A DNA stretch of 25,172 nucleotides from a virus: the IMG/VR virus record IMGVR_UViG_3300008459_000350, positions 1-25,172 of that record; one strand, given 5' to 3'. Below the pieces are notes generated by a model, which ran no database searches, was not told where the DNA came from, and saw only the letters and a program-made list of their open reading frames with translations. A program made the position numbers and the translations under genes. Position 1 is the first letter of the stretch. Each line of letters opens with the position of its first letter. Below, piece after piece: positions 1 through 7,468 of the stretch.

Positions 1-481
1 CGATAGCTTGTCCATTAGCCCCTGTCAAAAGGGTTCCTACACAACCCCAAGCAGCACTAAAAGGATTGGTTGTGGTGGTTACTAAACCATGTTGAACTAA
101 TGGATCATAACCTTGATCACCTGGTTGTAAAATATATGCTATGATTCCACCCAATGCAGCGTCACCAACTTCATAAGTCGGTGGTAGATTATCACAGCAT
201 AGATCAATACTTACACGCTTCCATGTACCACTACTACCTTTAGGGTAGCCATCAGCGATAACAAGACTTCCTGGTACAATCTTACCAACTTTAGTGTATC
301 TAACCCAACCCATTTTTTTAGAAGGTGTGGTTGGTCCAACCGGATCGTCGCAACATAGATCTGTTACCACTTCAGCCCATAGTGCTGGACCTTCAGGGTA
401 ACTACCTTGTGTAATGATCATACTACCTGGAACAATCTTTCCAGACTTAGTATATCTAACAAATGCACGTTGCTTTGCCAT
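1..481 (-). CDS. Phage adhesin/tail fibre, two shared N-terminal modules plus Lcl/DUF1566-like domain (partial, C-terminus beyond left edge)
   Basis: The first 160 residues are visible; the frame is still open at base 1. The ATG at 481 lies 4 nt after the stop of the preceding 49-residue gene. Residues 1-44 and about 55-96 are two copies of a module also seen in three other genes of this window (core KIVPGS, then Tyr-Pro, Trp and a closing DLCC). From about residue 110 the sequence GGIIAYILQPGDQGYD, followed by QHGL and AAWGC, resembles the start of DUF1566/Lcl-type domains that are common in Bacteroidota secreted and phage fibre proteins. The likely role is a virion surface protein that docks through the N-terminal modules and presents a C-terminal receptor-binding domain. 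The module repeat is seen directly, the domain match is from memory, and the receptor-binding role is inferred. Confidence 0.75.
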   Translation of the reverse strand, partial: MAKQRAFVRYTKSGKIVPGSMIITQGSYPEGPALWAEVVTDLCCDDPVGPTTPSKKMGWVRYTKVGKIVPGSLVIADGYPKGSSGTWKRVSIDLCCDNLPPTYEVGDAALGGIIAYILQPGDQGYDPLVQHGLVTTTTNPFSAAWGCVGTLLTGANGQAI

Positions 482-485
482 ACAA

Positions 486-635
486 TTAATTTTGATTGTT
501 AGACTGAGCTTTTGCTGCTTCTACTAAAGCTTTAGCTTCTTCAAGAGTTTTACCTTCTTTTAAGTAGTCAGATACTCTTTTATCTTGTGCATCTCTAATA
601 GCTTTTTCTTCTGGGGTTACTTTTTTAATTGGCAT
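486..635 (-). CDS. Small lysine/glutamate-rich helical protein, 49 aa
   Basis: ATG at 635, TAA at 486-488. It fits exactly between the adhesin gene ending at 647 (11 nt gap) and the adhesin starting at 481 (4 nt gap), with no overlap. The product begins MPIKKVTPEEKAIRDAQDKR and continues with more Lys, Glu and Ala. It has no Gly or Pro after about residue 30, has no hydrophobic segment, and should be mostly alpha-helical and soluble. The tight fit between two genes on the same strand is the main evidence that it is translated. The function is not recognised; a small structural or fibre-associated protein is possible from context only. Confidence 0.6.
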   Translation of the reverse strand: MPIKKVTPEEKAIRDAQDKRVSDYLKEGKTLEEAKALVEAAKAQSNNQN

Positions 636-646
636 GATTTTAAATT

Positions 647-1426
647 TTAAGGGTTAACTGTTACACTCCATCCTTTTAATATAAGACTTGCTTCAGCTGC
701 TGATCCTAGAACAGATGGTGCAGAGTTAGTACCTCCACTAACATCAACAAATCCACCAGTTAACCCACCACTGTCAAGTGTAATAAGAACATGGTCTACA
801 GAAGCTTGTGTTAAAGCATTATTGTTCAAATTAACATCATCCAAGTTTATACAACCTGTAATGTTTATATGTACTAATCCTGAACTTTGGTTATACAACT
901 GTCTAAAAGTAGTTATTCCTGTAAAATCTAAAGATGTAAATGCCATATCATCACCATCCCATTCATCGATACCTTCTAATTTTTGAAGATTGCTTATTGC
1001 TACAGCTTGACCAGGACCAAACCCAATTTCAAAATCTTGAATTTGACTAGGGTTGTCTATACATAAATAAACAGTGTGAGGGATTAAACCTTCTAAGTCA
1101 TATTCAAAATCATAATCACTTCCATCAGCAACAAGAGAAAAACTCTCACTCACTACTGATGTCCATTGAATACTTCCTGTTAAATTAGGTCCTCCATTTC
1201 TTGTTTGTAATGTAAAACCATACTGTCCACTTTCAACATCTGCAATAGCTTGTATTGCTATACAGCATGTGTATCCACCATCTTGAATAGTGTTACAACA
1301 TAAGTCTGCTGGAACTTCACTCCATGTAGAAGATCCATTAGGATATGATCCACTAGTGAGGATCAAACTCCCAGGTACAATTTTTCCTTGCTTACTGTAC
1401 CTTACAAATGCACGTTTTTTTGACAT
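647..1426 (-). CDS. Phage adhesin/tail fibre with one N-terminal module and LRR-like C-terminus, 259 aa
   Basis: Residues 1-44 are a single copy of the shared adhesin module (RAFVRY, then GKIVPGS, GSYP, W and DLCC). The middle is beta-rich and the last 110 residues have a leucine-rich-repeat-like pattern with regularly spaced Leu, Ile and Asn (for example GCINLDDVNLNNNALTQ). The C-terminus is a glycine-rich segment ending GWSVTVNP. A similar ending (GWTVTL) closes the two fibre genes at 4308 and 5721, so these proteins share both an N-terminal and a C-terminal theme. The probable role is a virion receptor-binding or host-attachment protein. It starts 12 nt after the amidase stop, in the same minus-strand operon. 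The module is seen directly; the LRR label is pattern recognition and the role is inferred. Confidence 0.75.
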   Translation of the reverse strand: MSKKRAFVRYSKQGKIVPGSLILTSGSYPNGSSTWSEVPADLCCNTIQDGGYTCCIAIQAIADVESGQYGFTLQTRNGGPNLTGSIQWTSVVSESFSLVADGSDYDFEYDLEGLIPHTVYLCIDNPSQIQDFEIGFGPGQAVAISNLQKLEGIDEWDGDDMAFTSLDFTGITTFRQLYNQSSGLVHINITGCINLDDVNLNNNALTQASVDHVLITLDSGGLTGGFVDVSGGTNSAPSVLGSAAEASLILKGWSVTVNP

Positions 1427-1437
1427 TTTAATTTATT

Positions 1438-2088
1438 TTAAAGTGATTTTAACATTGCAATCATCTTAGGATGAGGGTAGATATCTACTTTATCTGCTCT
1501 CACAGAATTATGTGTAAACACACCAGCCTCACCTCTGAGTGCTCTCTGAGTAACAGTCCAGATATCTTCGTTATACTTAATCGGAATACCATATCTGTCC
1601 CTCCATAACAATAATAAATCTTTCACACTCTGAATCTGAGCATCAGAGTAGTTATGGAAATAAATATGTCTTTTATAGGGAACATCTAGCTTAATCACTT
1701 GATCAGCAGGAACTTCCCCTCCAACATAATTATAAAACTTACCTCCAGTGTAACTAAGTTGACCCCAATTACAGATCTCTATACCAATAGAGTTCTTGTC
1801 GAGGTTAGTATAAGGTACACCAAATGCATCAAATACGTTACGTTTGACACCAAGATGGTATGCCCAGTATTTAGAACCAAATCCTTGTACAATCTTACCA
1901 TCTCCATCAGCTGATCCAGGACCAGCAATAGCTACACAGGTAGCTACACGCTCAGGATTAGAAGCCCACCACTTAAATACATTTGTACCACTACTGTTAC
2001 CAGCTGTATGGTGCAAGTAAATTTGACGTTTGGGATGTTCTTCCCTTACATACTGACTAGACGGAAAATCAATTTGTACTAGGTTCAT
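1438..2088 (-). CDS. N-acetylmuramoyl-L-alanine amidase (Amidase_2/PGRP fold) endolysin, 216 aa
   Basis: The protein cuts the amide bond between MurNAc and L-Ala in peptidoglycan and would act as the phage endolysin. Expected zinc ligands of the Amidase_2 family are visible: the His pair at residues 26-27 in IYLHHTAG, His193 in FTHNS, and Asp202 in KVDIYPHP, a spacing close to that of AmpD and T7 lysozyme relatives. GIEICNWG near residue 104 is the conserved core strand, and WAYHLG (74-79) is the usual loop. A stretch at about 112-140 looks like a family-specific insertion. No signal peptide is seen, consistent with holin-dependent release. Its start lies inside the upstream holin-like gene (20 bp overlap), as in many lysis cassettes. 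The catalytic assignment is strong. Confidence 0.93.
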   Translation of the reverse strand: MNLVQIDFPSSQYVREEHPKRQIYLHHTAGNSSGTNVFKWWASNPERVATCVAIAGPGSADGDGKIVQGFGSKYWAYHLGVKRNVFDAFGVPYTNLDKNSIGIEICNWGQLSYTGGKFYNYVGGEVPADQVIKLDVPYKRHIYFHNYSDAQIQSVKDLLLLWRDRYGIPIKYNEDIWTVTQRALRGEAGVFTHNSVRADKVDIYPHPKMIAMLKSL

Positions 2089-2272
2089 CTGTAAAAAAGT
2101 TTGAAATGAATTTACCTACAACACCTACCACCATAATAACTGTACCAGCTATAGGGTGTCCGTTAAGGATTACAATTGTAGCACCAAATGTACCAGCAGC
2201 CGCTAGGCTGTCTCCAAACACCCTAAGTCTCTTAGGAGTGGGAGAGAAATAATGTTTCCAACCGAACTGCAT
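2069..2272 (-). CDS. Small membrane protein, putative holin, 67 aa
   Basis: The protein has a charged N-terminus (KHYFSPTPKRLRVFGD), then a long hydrophobic stretch at residues 22-60 that can form two short membrane spans with a break at NGHP. A short charged tail (TDEPSTN) follows. This two-span, under-100-residue layout matches class II holins, which form the membrane lesion that lets the endolysin reach the cell wall. The strongest support is context: its 3' end overlaps the amidase start by 20 bp. The topology is read from sequence and the holin role is inferred. Other small membrane proteins at 7121-7468 and 7453-7842 could share or replace this job. Confidence 0.65.
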   Translation of the reverse strand: MQFGWKHYFSPTPKRLRVFGDSLAAAGTFGATIVILNGHPIAGTVIMVVGVVGKFISNFFTDEPSTN

Positions 2273-2282
2273 AACCTATATT

Positions 2283-2585
2283 TTAGAGAAGTGTAATGTT
2301 GAGCTTGGCAGCAATACGCACATAAGCATCTTCATTGATGTCTGCACTATTTCCCCACTCATTATATTCAGTTCCCTCTAGTGCAGAATTTCCTTTAGCA
2401 AGCATGATGTTACTAACCTGAGGCTCAGAATCAGGATCTTCACTAGGAGTGATCACTTGATTAATGAGTTCAAAATAGAAAGTTGCTGAGTTAGTCAGGT
2501 TGTCATTAACAATATACAACTCAAGATGATTTGCTGTTTGCTGTTGACCGTTTACCCAAAGTGTTACGGGTTGAATCGCTTTCAT
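2283..2585 (-). CDS. Conserved phage hypothetical protein, 100 aa
   Basis: It starts MKAIQPVTLWVNGQQQTANH and alternates short beta-type segments. Near the C-terminus EYNEWGNSADINEDAYVRIAAKLNITLL looks like a compact helix-strand end. It resembles small proteins that sit beside fibre and lysis genes in Bacteroidota phages, but no function is known to me. It has no signal peptide or membrane segment. It lies between the 17-residue-repeat fibre and the holin-like gene on the same strand (23 nt and 10 nt gaps), so a small virion or fibre-associated protein is plausible from context only. Confidence 0.7.
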   Translation of the reverse strand: MKAIQPVTLWVNGQQQTANHLELYIVNDNLTNSATFYFELINQVITPSEDPDSEPQVSNIMLAKGNSALEGTEYNEWGNSADINEDAYVRIAAKLNITLL

Positions 2586-2608
2586 AATATATATTTATTT
2601 ATAAAGGT

Positions 2609-4024
2609 TTAGAATAAATCGTTCCAGATAGTACCGTTGAAACAACGTAGTTTGTTTGTTCCACTATCATAATACACATCCCCAGCTTGTGCTGTAGCAG
2701 GTTGTGTCATAGGTTGAAATCTAACAGAACCATTAGATTTAATACGCATTCTTTCAGTGGATGCAACTAAGCTAGGGGCTGTTCTAAAAATAATAGCAGC
2801 ATTGTTAGTTGACCCAGAGTCAAAATACATTTGACCAGGGAAGTTTACGTCTGTATTTCTAAATGCTTGGAATGCTGCTCCATTAGCAACAGCAGCTATT
2901 AGGGGAGCAGCATAAAATCTGATAGCTGTAGGGTTATCACCAAGACGAATATCCGCATAACTTTGAGTGCTTGAGTCATTGTTATCAAGCGTAATCAGTC
3001 CATAAGTGTTCTGAGGAGCAGTGTTCATGTTCTTGATAGTAAGAACACTCTTTGTATAGTCAAATGCTGCAGGGCTTCCCTCAAAGTAACCTGTACCAGC
3101 TACTTGAAGTTTATATCCTGCGTTTGTAGGAAGTGCAGTAGAACCTCCTACAAATGTATTACCATCATTGAAAGATACAATTCTTCTATTATTAGAACCA
3201 TCAGCAATAATAATATGATTACTTAAAGTTGCAGATAATCCTTGAACTTGTGCACCAATTACTGTATTGCTACTACCTGTGGTAATACCTCTTCCCGCAC
3301 GTTGTCCTATAAAAGTATTATAACTTCCTGTAGTTAAAGATTCACCAGAAAAATAACCATAACCAGTATTAGCTACACCAGTAGTCATTTTCCACAAACT
3401 ATCTAATCCAAAAGCACAGTTTTGAACTCCTGTAGTTAATGCAAATAATGCCCACCCACCGAATGCTTGGTTATTATTACCAGTAGTAGAGCTAAACAAT
3501 GCTCTATATCCAAAAGCATCATTTTGTGTAGAATCAGCTCCACCTGTATACTGCCAACTATTACAAGCTTCTGCACCAAACCAAGTAGAAGTATGCCATC
3601 CACCAGCTCGAATATAATTTCTATCAATTAAAGCATCAGCTCTTGTTGGAGCTTCAATAACTAATTGTGGTAATTTTTGAAGAGGAGCAACACCCCTATA
3701 TGTAAGAGGAATAGGACCATTAATTGCTCCAACATCTACCCCACCAAAAACATCTAATCCTACACTAGGTGTATTTGTACCAATACCAAGTCTATTGTTT
3801 ACATTATCCCAAAATAACTGTGTAGGATCTTCACTAATAGTACCAGTAGAACCTGTAAATAACACAGATCCTGGTGTATATGATGTAGGTACAATAGCAT
3901 CAATCTCAGTTTGTACCTGATTGACTAAGTCATTTAAATGAGCAAGCCTTGCAAACTCAGTGTCTCCTTTGATCTTATTTACATAAGGATCAGGACTTAA
4001 CGGTTTATACTTTTTAATAGCCAT
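2609..4024 (-). CDS. Tail fibre/adhesin with 17-residue head-type repeats, 471 aa
   Basis: The N-terminus (MAIKKYKPLSPDPYVNKIKG) is followed by a helical stretch (LAHLNDLVNQVQTEID), as in fibre proteins that trimerise. Residues 75-95 (NNRLGIGTNTPSVGLDVFGG) are the familiar GIGT-x-P-x-x-x-L-D/V segment of Bacteroidota phage and surface fibres. Residues about 171-260 hold six repeats with an exact 17-residue period, each with an aromatic or Ile-Gly step and a TTG turn, like trimeric beta-roll heads. The C-terminus reads MRIKSNGSVRFQP, then GDVYYDSGTNKLRCFNGTIW, a typical closing element of such fibres. No Ser/Lys intramolecular chaperone of the S74 type is evident. The likely role is receptor recognition as a trimer. 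It is not built on the KIVPGS module of the neighbouring adhesins. Confidence 0.82.
   Translation of the reverse strand: MAIKKYKPLSPDPYVNKIKGDTEFARLAHLNDLVNQVQTEIDAIVPTSYTPGSVLFTGSTGTISEDPTQLFWDNVNNRLGIGTNTPSVGLDVFGGVDVGAINGPIPLTYRGVAPLQKLPQLVIEAPTRADALIDRNYIRAGGWHTSTWFGAEACNSWQYTGGADSTQNDAFGYRALFSSTTGNNNQAFGGWALFALTTGVQNCAFGLDSLWKMTTGVANTGYGYFSGESLTTGSYNTFIGQRAGRGITTGSSNTVIGAQVQGLSATLSNHIIIADGSNNRRIVSFNDGNTFVGGSTALPTNAGYKLQVAGTGYFEGSPAAFDYTKSVLTIKNMNTAPQNTYGLITLDNNDSSTQSYADIRLGDNPTAIRFYAAPLIAAVANGAAFQAFRNTDVNFPGQMYFDSGSTNNAAIIFRTAPSLVASTERMRIKSNGSVRFQPMTQPATAQAGDVYYDSGTNKLRCFNGTIWNDLF
3245..3514 (-). repeat. Six in-gene repeats of 51 bp (17 residues) in the fibre gene
   Basis: In the 471-residue fibre, glycines fall at residues 172, 189, 206, 223, 240 and 257, exactly 17 apart. 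A second set in TTG turns falls at 182, 199, 216, 233 and 250. The DNA copies have diverged, so the repeat is conserved at protein level. The pattern fits a repeating beta-roll or beta-helix turn. Confidence 0.85.
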
Positions 4025-4026
4025 TT

Positions 4027-4287
4027 TTAGTCAATTAAATTTCCTAATTGTAGATTTTGTTCAAGTTGTGCTTCCACTTGAGCTTGTGTTACAGGACTAT
4101 CTGTCCAATCTACAGGTATAAGCTCAGCATTTTGATACACTTCTTCTAGCTCAGGAAGCATTTCAGCGGGAAATGTCTCTTGAGAGAAATAGAATGTGCC
4201 ATCATCACGCTTACCAAATGTCACTTGGTAAAACTCTGTAGCATTAAGACCCATGTAAGTTCCTGTCGATGTTTTGTAGAAGTTCAT
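4027..4287 (-). CDS. Small acidic phage hypothetical protein, 86 aa
   Basis: The protein begins MNFYKTSTGTYMGLNATEFY and has a beta-rich first half followed by an acidic helical half (PAEMLPELEEVYQNAEL and VEAQLEQNLQLGNLID). There is no membrane segment and no motif I recognise. It ends 2 nt before the start of the 471-residue fibre and begins 20 nt after the 463-residue fibre, so it is almost certainly co-transcribed with them. A fibre-associated chaperone or small structural component is a guess from position only. Confidence 0.65.
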   Translation of the reverse strand: MNFYKTSTGTYMGLNATEFYQVTFGKRDDGTFYFSQETFPAEMLPELEEVYQNAELIPVDWTDSPVTQAQVEAQLEQNLQLGNLID

Positions 4288-4307
4288 AATTTATATTTTA
4301 TATATTT

Positions 4308-5699
4308 TTAACTAAGTGTAACTGTCCATCCCTGTGCAGCAAGATATGTTCTTGAAACAAGAGAAGCAGCAGAGACAGTGGTTGTAGTTCTTACCGCTAA
4401 TTCAGCCTGACTACCGACCACAGGAGTGATTCCTGTAAGGTTTGTAGCAATGTTGTTCCAAACTAAATCTGATACAGCTGTTGTATTCTGGGTGGTATTT
4501 CCAGCAACACAACTGAGATATCTATTAACCTTTGGCATATTCAAGAACCAGCTTTCATTACCACCCATTCCCCATAGACTGCTATTTATTGTAAACATTA
4601 GTTCTGAAACATTAGGATAGTTCGTTTGATTTACAAATGATCCTACACCTAAAAGATTTCCAGTTCCAATCATTTGACCAAACGTAAGCTGAGTGATGGA
4701 AGGTCTGTATAAATTTGGAAAAAACGCAGCATTTTCATATCTCCAAGGTCCCCCACCAGCGTGCTCCATTGGGAAACTCCATAGTGATGTTAACTCTTGC
4801 CAGTTAGTAATTAGGTTGTAATCAGTATTAAAATACGCAGCCATCAAACAAATAGCTTTTGTATTTATAGGAAGATTGCCTGCTACATAGTAGACACCCC
4901 AACTAAAGCTTGGACCTAGATATTCAGTATCTTCATTATGAAAAACATACAAGTCTGAACTAGTGGTGTATCCTGTACAGTTTACAGCCAATACATTTCT
5001 TCTAGGTATTTTAGTTTTATACCTTTGACCTGAACCAAGTAAGTATCTATTCCAGTCACGAGTGCTATCAGAATCTACAATAAATCCATTTACAGCCCCT
5101 GTTAAAGTTGTAGAACCATATTTAATTATGTCATTAGTTCCTACATACAATCTAATGTTTGCGGGACCTCTGTACATATAATACCTCAAAGCTCTAAGTC
5201 CAGGATCAGTGGGTGATGTAGATTTAAAACTTGTAGAAGTTGTAGAAATAGGAGTAATTGTTGATACAAGTTGATTATCAGGATCAGAGTTCCAAAGAGC
5301 AGCATATTCAGTTGCATTATCTGCTATTCCTAAATATACATCATTAACATTCCATACTCCTACAGGATATCCTGGGGTGTCTGTTCCTAAGAAAGTCCTA
5401 AGATTAAATACAGGTTCACAACATAAATTAATACTTACATCTCTCCACAGTGACCCGTTGCGAACTGGAGGTTTATTTCCTAATACTAACGATCCAGGAA
5501 CTATATTACCGTCTTTAGTGTATCTTACAAATCCTTTAACCTTACTAGTAGTGTAAAAACCAGGATCATCACAACACAAATCAGTTGTAATCTCAGCCCA
5601 TTTAGCAGGTCCTTCTGGATAGCTACCATTGGTAACAATCATACTACCCGGAACTATTTTTCCGTTTTTAGTATACCTTACAAATGCTCTGTTTTTCAC
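4308..5699 (-). CDS. Phage adhesin/tail fibre with two N-terminal modules, 463 aa
   Basis: Residues 1-43 and about 55-94 are two copies of the shared module (RAFVRYTKNGKIVPGS and GFVRYTKDGNIVPGS, ending LCC). After the second copy comes a domain starting TFLGTDTPGYPVGVWN, a beta-rich middle and a C-terminal part with LRR-like features (ESWFLNMPKV, then SDLVWNNIATNLTGI, ending GWTVTLS). The domain after the modules and the C-terminus match the next gene upstream (5721-7121), while the middle differs more, so the two are paralogues. The likely role is a virion surface receptor-binding protein. The start is a standard ATG in an A/T-rich leader without a Shine-Dalgarno sequence. Confidence 0.78.
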   Translation of the reverse strand: MKNRAFVRYTKNGKIVPGSMIVTNGSYPEGPAKWAEITTDLCCDDPGFYTTSKVKGFVRYTKDGNIVPGSLVLGNKPPVRNGSLWRDVSINLCCEPVFNLRTFLGTDTPGYPVGVWNVNDVYLGIADNATEYAALWNSDPDNQLVSTITPISTTSTSFKSTSPTDPGLRALRYYMYRGPANIRLYVGTNDIIKYGSTTLTGAVNGFIVDSDSTRDWNRYLLGSGQRYKTKIPRRNVLAVNCTGYTTSSDLYVFHNEDTEYLGPSFSWGVYYVAGNLPINTKAICLMAAYFNTDYNLITNWQELTSLWSFPMEHAGGGPWRYENAAFFPNLYRPSITQLTFGQMIGTGNLLGVGSFVNQTNYPNVSELMFTINSSLWGMGGNESWFLNMPKVNRYLSCVAGNTTQNTTAVSDLVWNNIATNLTGITPVVGSQAELAVRTTTTVSAASLVSRTYLAAQGWTVTLS

Positions 5700-5720
5700 T
5701 ATTTATAAAATTGTATAGTA

Positions 5721-7121
5721 TTAATTAAGTGTTACAGTCCAGCCTTGAGCTGCAAGGTAGGTTCTAGAAACTAACGAAGCAGCTGATGCAGCTGAAGTAT
5801 TTCTAATACGAAGTTGTTTTTGACTACCTACAACAGGAACAATTCCTGTTAAATTTGTAGCTACATTATTCCAAACAAGATCTGATGTAGCTGTAGTTTG
5901 TGCTCCTGAATATATAGCAAGATATTTAGTTACTTTTGGCATATTCAAAAACCAGCTTTCTGATCCTGTAAAGTTCACTGAAGAATTATTTTGATCTGTT
6001 ATAAGTTCAGAAACATTTGGATAATTAGCTTGAGTCATGTATGGAGCAGTCGAAATAAGATTGTTAAGTGATTGACCAATCTGTACCTGTGTAATTTGAG
6101 TAGAATTTATAGTAGCAGGCCATTTTGCAGGATCAGTCTGATGCCATCTACCACCCCCTGCAGAAAAATTACAAATACTCCATAAAGAAGTAAGTTGAGG
6201 CCAGTTATTTATTGCATTATAGTCAAAAGTATTTCCATCTGTTCTTGCCTCAAATGCCTGTGTAGCAATAGGAAGAGCCCCAAAAATAGTATAGACACCT
6301 CCATCTGGAGGAAATACTTTTGGTCCTACATACTCTGTATCTTCATTATGAAATATAAAAACAGGTGTGCTATCTGGATTACCTGTACATGTTAAAACAT
6401 ATACTGTTTTATTTGGAACTTTTGTAAAGTAGTTAATTGTCCAAAGAGGTCTATTCCATTCAAGTCTTGTATCCGACTGTACTGCTGTAGCATTAGCTGC
6501 TGTTCTTGTTGTAGATCCATATCTAACTATATCATTTATGCCCATAAATATTTGTAATCCAGGAGCACCTGTATATCTATAATATCTCAATCCTCTTACA
6601 AAACTAATTGTAAGATTTGGCGTATCTGTTATATAAAACTCTGTAGATGTGGGTCCAGCAAAAAGTTTTCCTTGTGCTTGGTTTGTAACATCTGAGTTCC
6701 AAAGAGTTACGTAAGCATCCTGATCTGTAGCTGTTCCTAGGTATGTACCAGTTATGTTCCAAACACCCACTGGGTAACCTGGTGTATCAATATTCAGAAA
6801 GTTTTTCATAGGAATAATAACACAAGAAAACTTCTCGCAGTAAACAATCTGTTCTATTGTATGAACTCCTAATGGTTTCTTTCTAGCTGCAAATAAAGAA
6901 TTTGCAATTATATTTCCGTATTTATCAACCTTGACAAAGAACCTTAATCCTTCTGGATGATATTCTCTACATTCACAAGGAAGGGGTGTGTATTCAAAAT
7001 TCTTAAGCTCAAATAACCCTCTTTTTAAAGATGGATAGGGTTTATGAAAACCCTCCATGGTTCCCGGTATAGGAAAACCATATTTATCTTTTTGAGCATA
7101 ATATTTTTTACAGACCGCCAC
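5721..7121 (-). CDS. Phage adhesin/tail fibre, paralogue of the 4308-5699 protein, 466 aa
   Basis: The body is clearly paralogous to the neighbour: NFLNIDTPGYPVGVWN at about residue 107, NDIVRYGSTT, VFIFHNEDTEYVGP, ESWFLNMPKV, SDLVWNNVATNLTGI and GWTVTLN at the end. The N-terminal modules are present but degenerate (KDKYGFPIPGT near 11-21 and FFVKVDKYGNIIANS near 61-75), and the paired cysteines have become CEC and YCEKFSC. The start is a GTG that overlaps the UAG stop of the preceding gene by one base (UAGUG), suggesting coupled translation. The next in-frame Met would remove half of the first module, so GTG is preferred. The role is probably receptor binding, with a different specificity from its neighbour. 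Confidence 0.78.
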   Translation of the reverse strand: MAVCKKYYAQKDKYGFPIPGTMEGFHKPYPSLKRGLFELKNFEYTPLPCECREYHPEGLRFFVKVDKYGNIIANSLFAARKKPLGVHTIEQIVYCEKFSCVIIPMKNFLNIDTPGYPVGVWNITGTYLGTATDQDAYVTLWNSDVTNQAQGKLFAGPTSTEFYITDTPNLTISFVRGLRYYRYTGAPGLQIFMGINDIVRYGSTTRTAANATAVQSDTRLEWNRPLWTINYFTKVPNKTVYVLTCTGNPDSTPVFIFHNEDTEYVGPKVFPPDGGVYTIFGALPIATQAFEARTDGNTFDYNAINNWPQLTSLWSICNFSAGGGRWHQTDPAKWPATINSTQITQVQIGQSLNNLISTAPYMTQANYPNVSELITDQNNSSVNFTGSESWFLNMPKVTKYLAIYSGAQTTATSDLVWNNVATNLTGIVPVVGSQKQLRIRNTSAASAASLVSRTYLAAQGWTVTLN

Positions 7122-7468
7122 TATCTTCTAAATATGTAATTGTAAAACAAATTAAATGACATGTTCCAAATCAATCCTAGTAAAACAAAATGTGGAAGTT
7201 TAGCTGATACAGGAACAGCTGATATAATTGCCAGAACAATGAATACCACCATAGAGCTCTTGGCTAAATGCCAAGCATCTGGTCTGTATTTAGTGAATGG
7301 AAGAAACTTCACATACTCCCAACTGATTGATTTACACCACCATCTAGGATTGAGCTTGGAGAATATAGACTTCTCAAATGCAGTTTCATATTCTACACTA
7401 TCCATCAGAGCATTACATGCTGCTGCTAGAATTAGAAATGCTGCTGAGAATATCATTTCTGGTAGCAA
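7121..7468 (-). CDS. Small integral membrane protein, 115 aa
   Basis: Three hydrophobic segments are visible, at about residues 3-22, 70-88 and 90-110. Between the first and second lies a soluble loop with many aromatic residues (FEKSIFSKLNPRWW, SWEYVKF) and the motif RPDAWHLAK. It looks like a conserved membrane family seen in Bacteroidota phages, with no function I can name. It overlaps the upstream gene's 3' end by 16 bp and shares one base with the following GTG start, so it is translated within the operon. A lysis or envelope role is possible given the neighbouring membrane proteins, but nothing in the sequence proves it. Confidence 0.7.
   Translation of the reverse strand: MLPEMIFSAAFLILAAACNALMDSVEYETAFEKSIFSKLNPRWWCKSISWEYVKFLPFTKYRPDAWHLAKSSMVVFIVLAIISAVPVSAKLPHFVLLGLIWNMSFNLFYNYIFRR

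Noticed and set aside
3245-3514. 51-bp periodic repeats as a possible CRISPR array
   Set aside because: The periodicity is in-frame protein repeat without identical DNA repeats or unique spacers.
1-7121. Diversity-generating retroelement acting on the adhesins
   Set aside because: No reverse transcriptase gene and no template/variable repeat pair were seen in the window.
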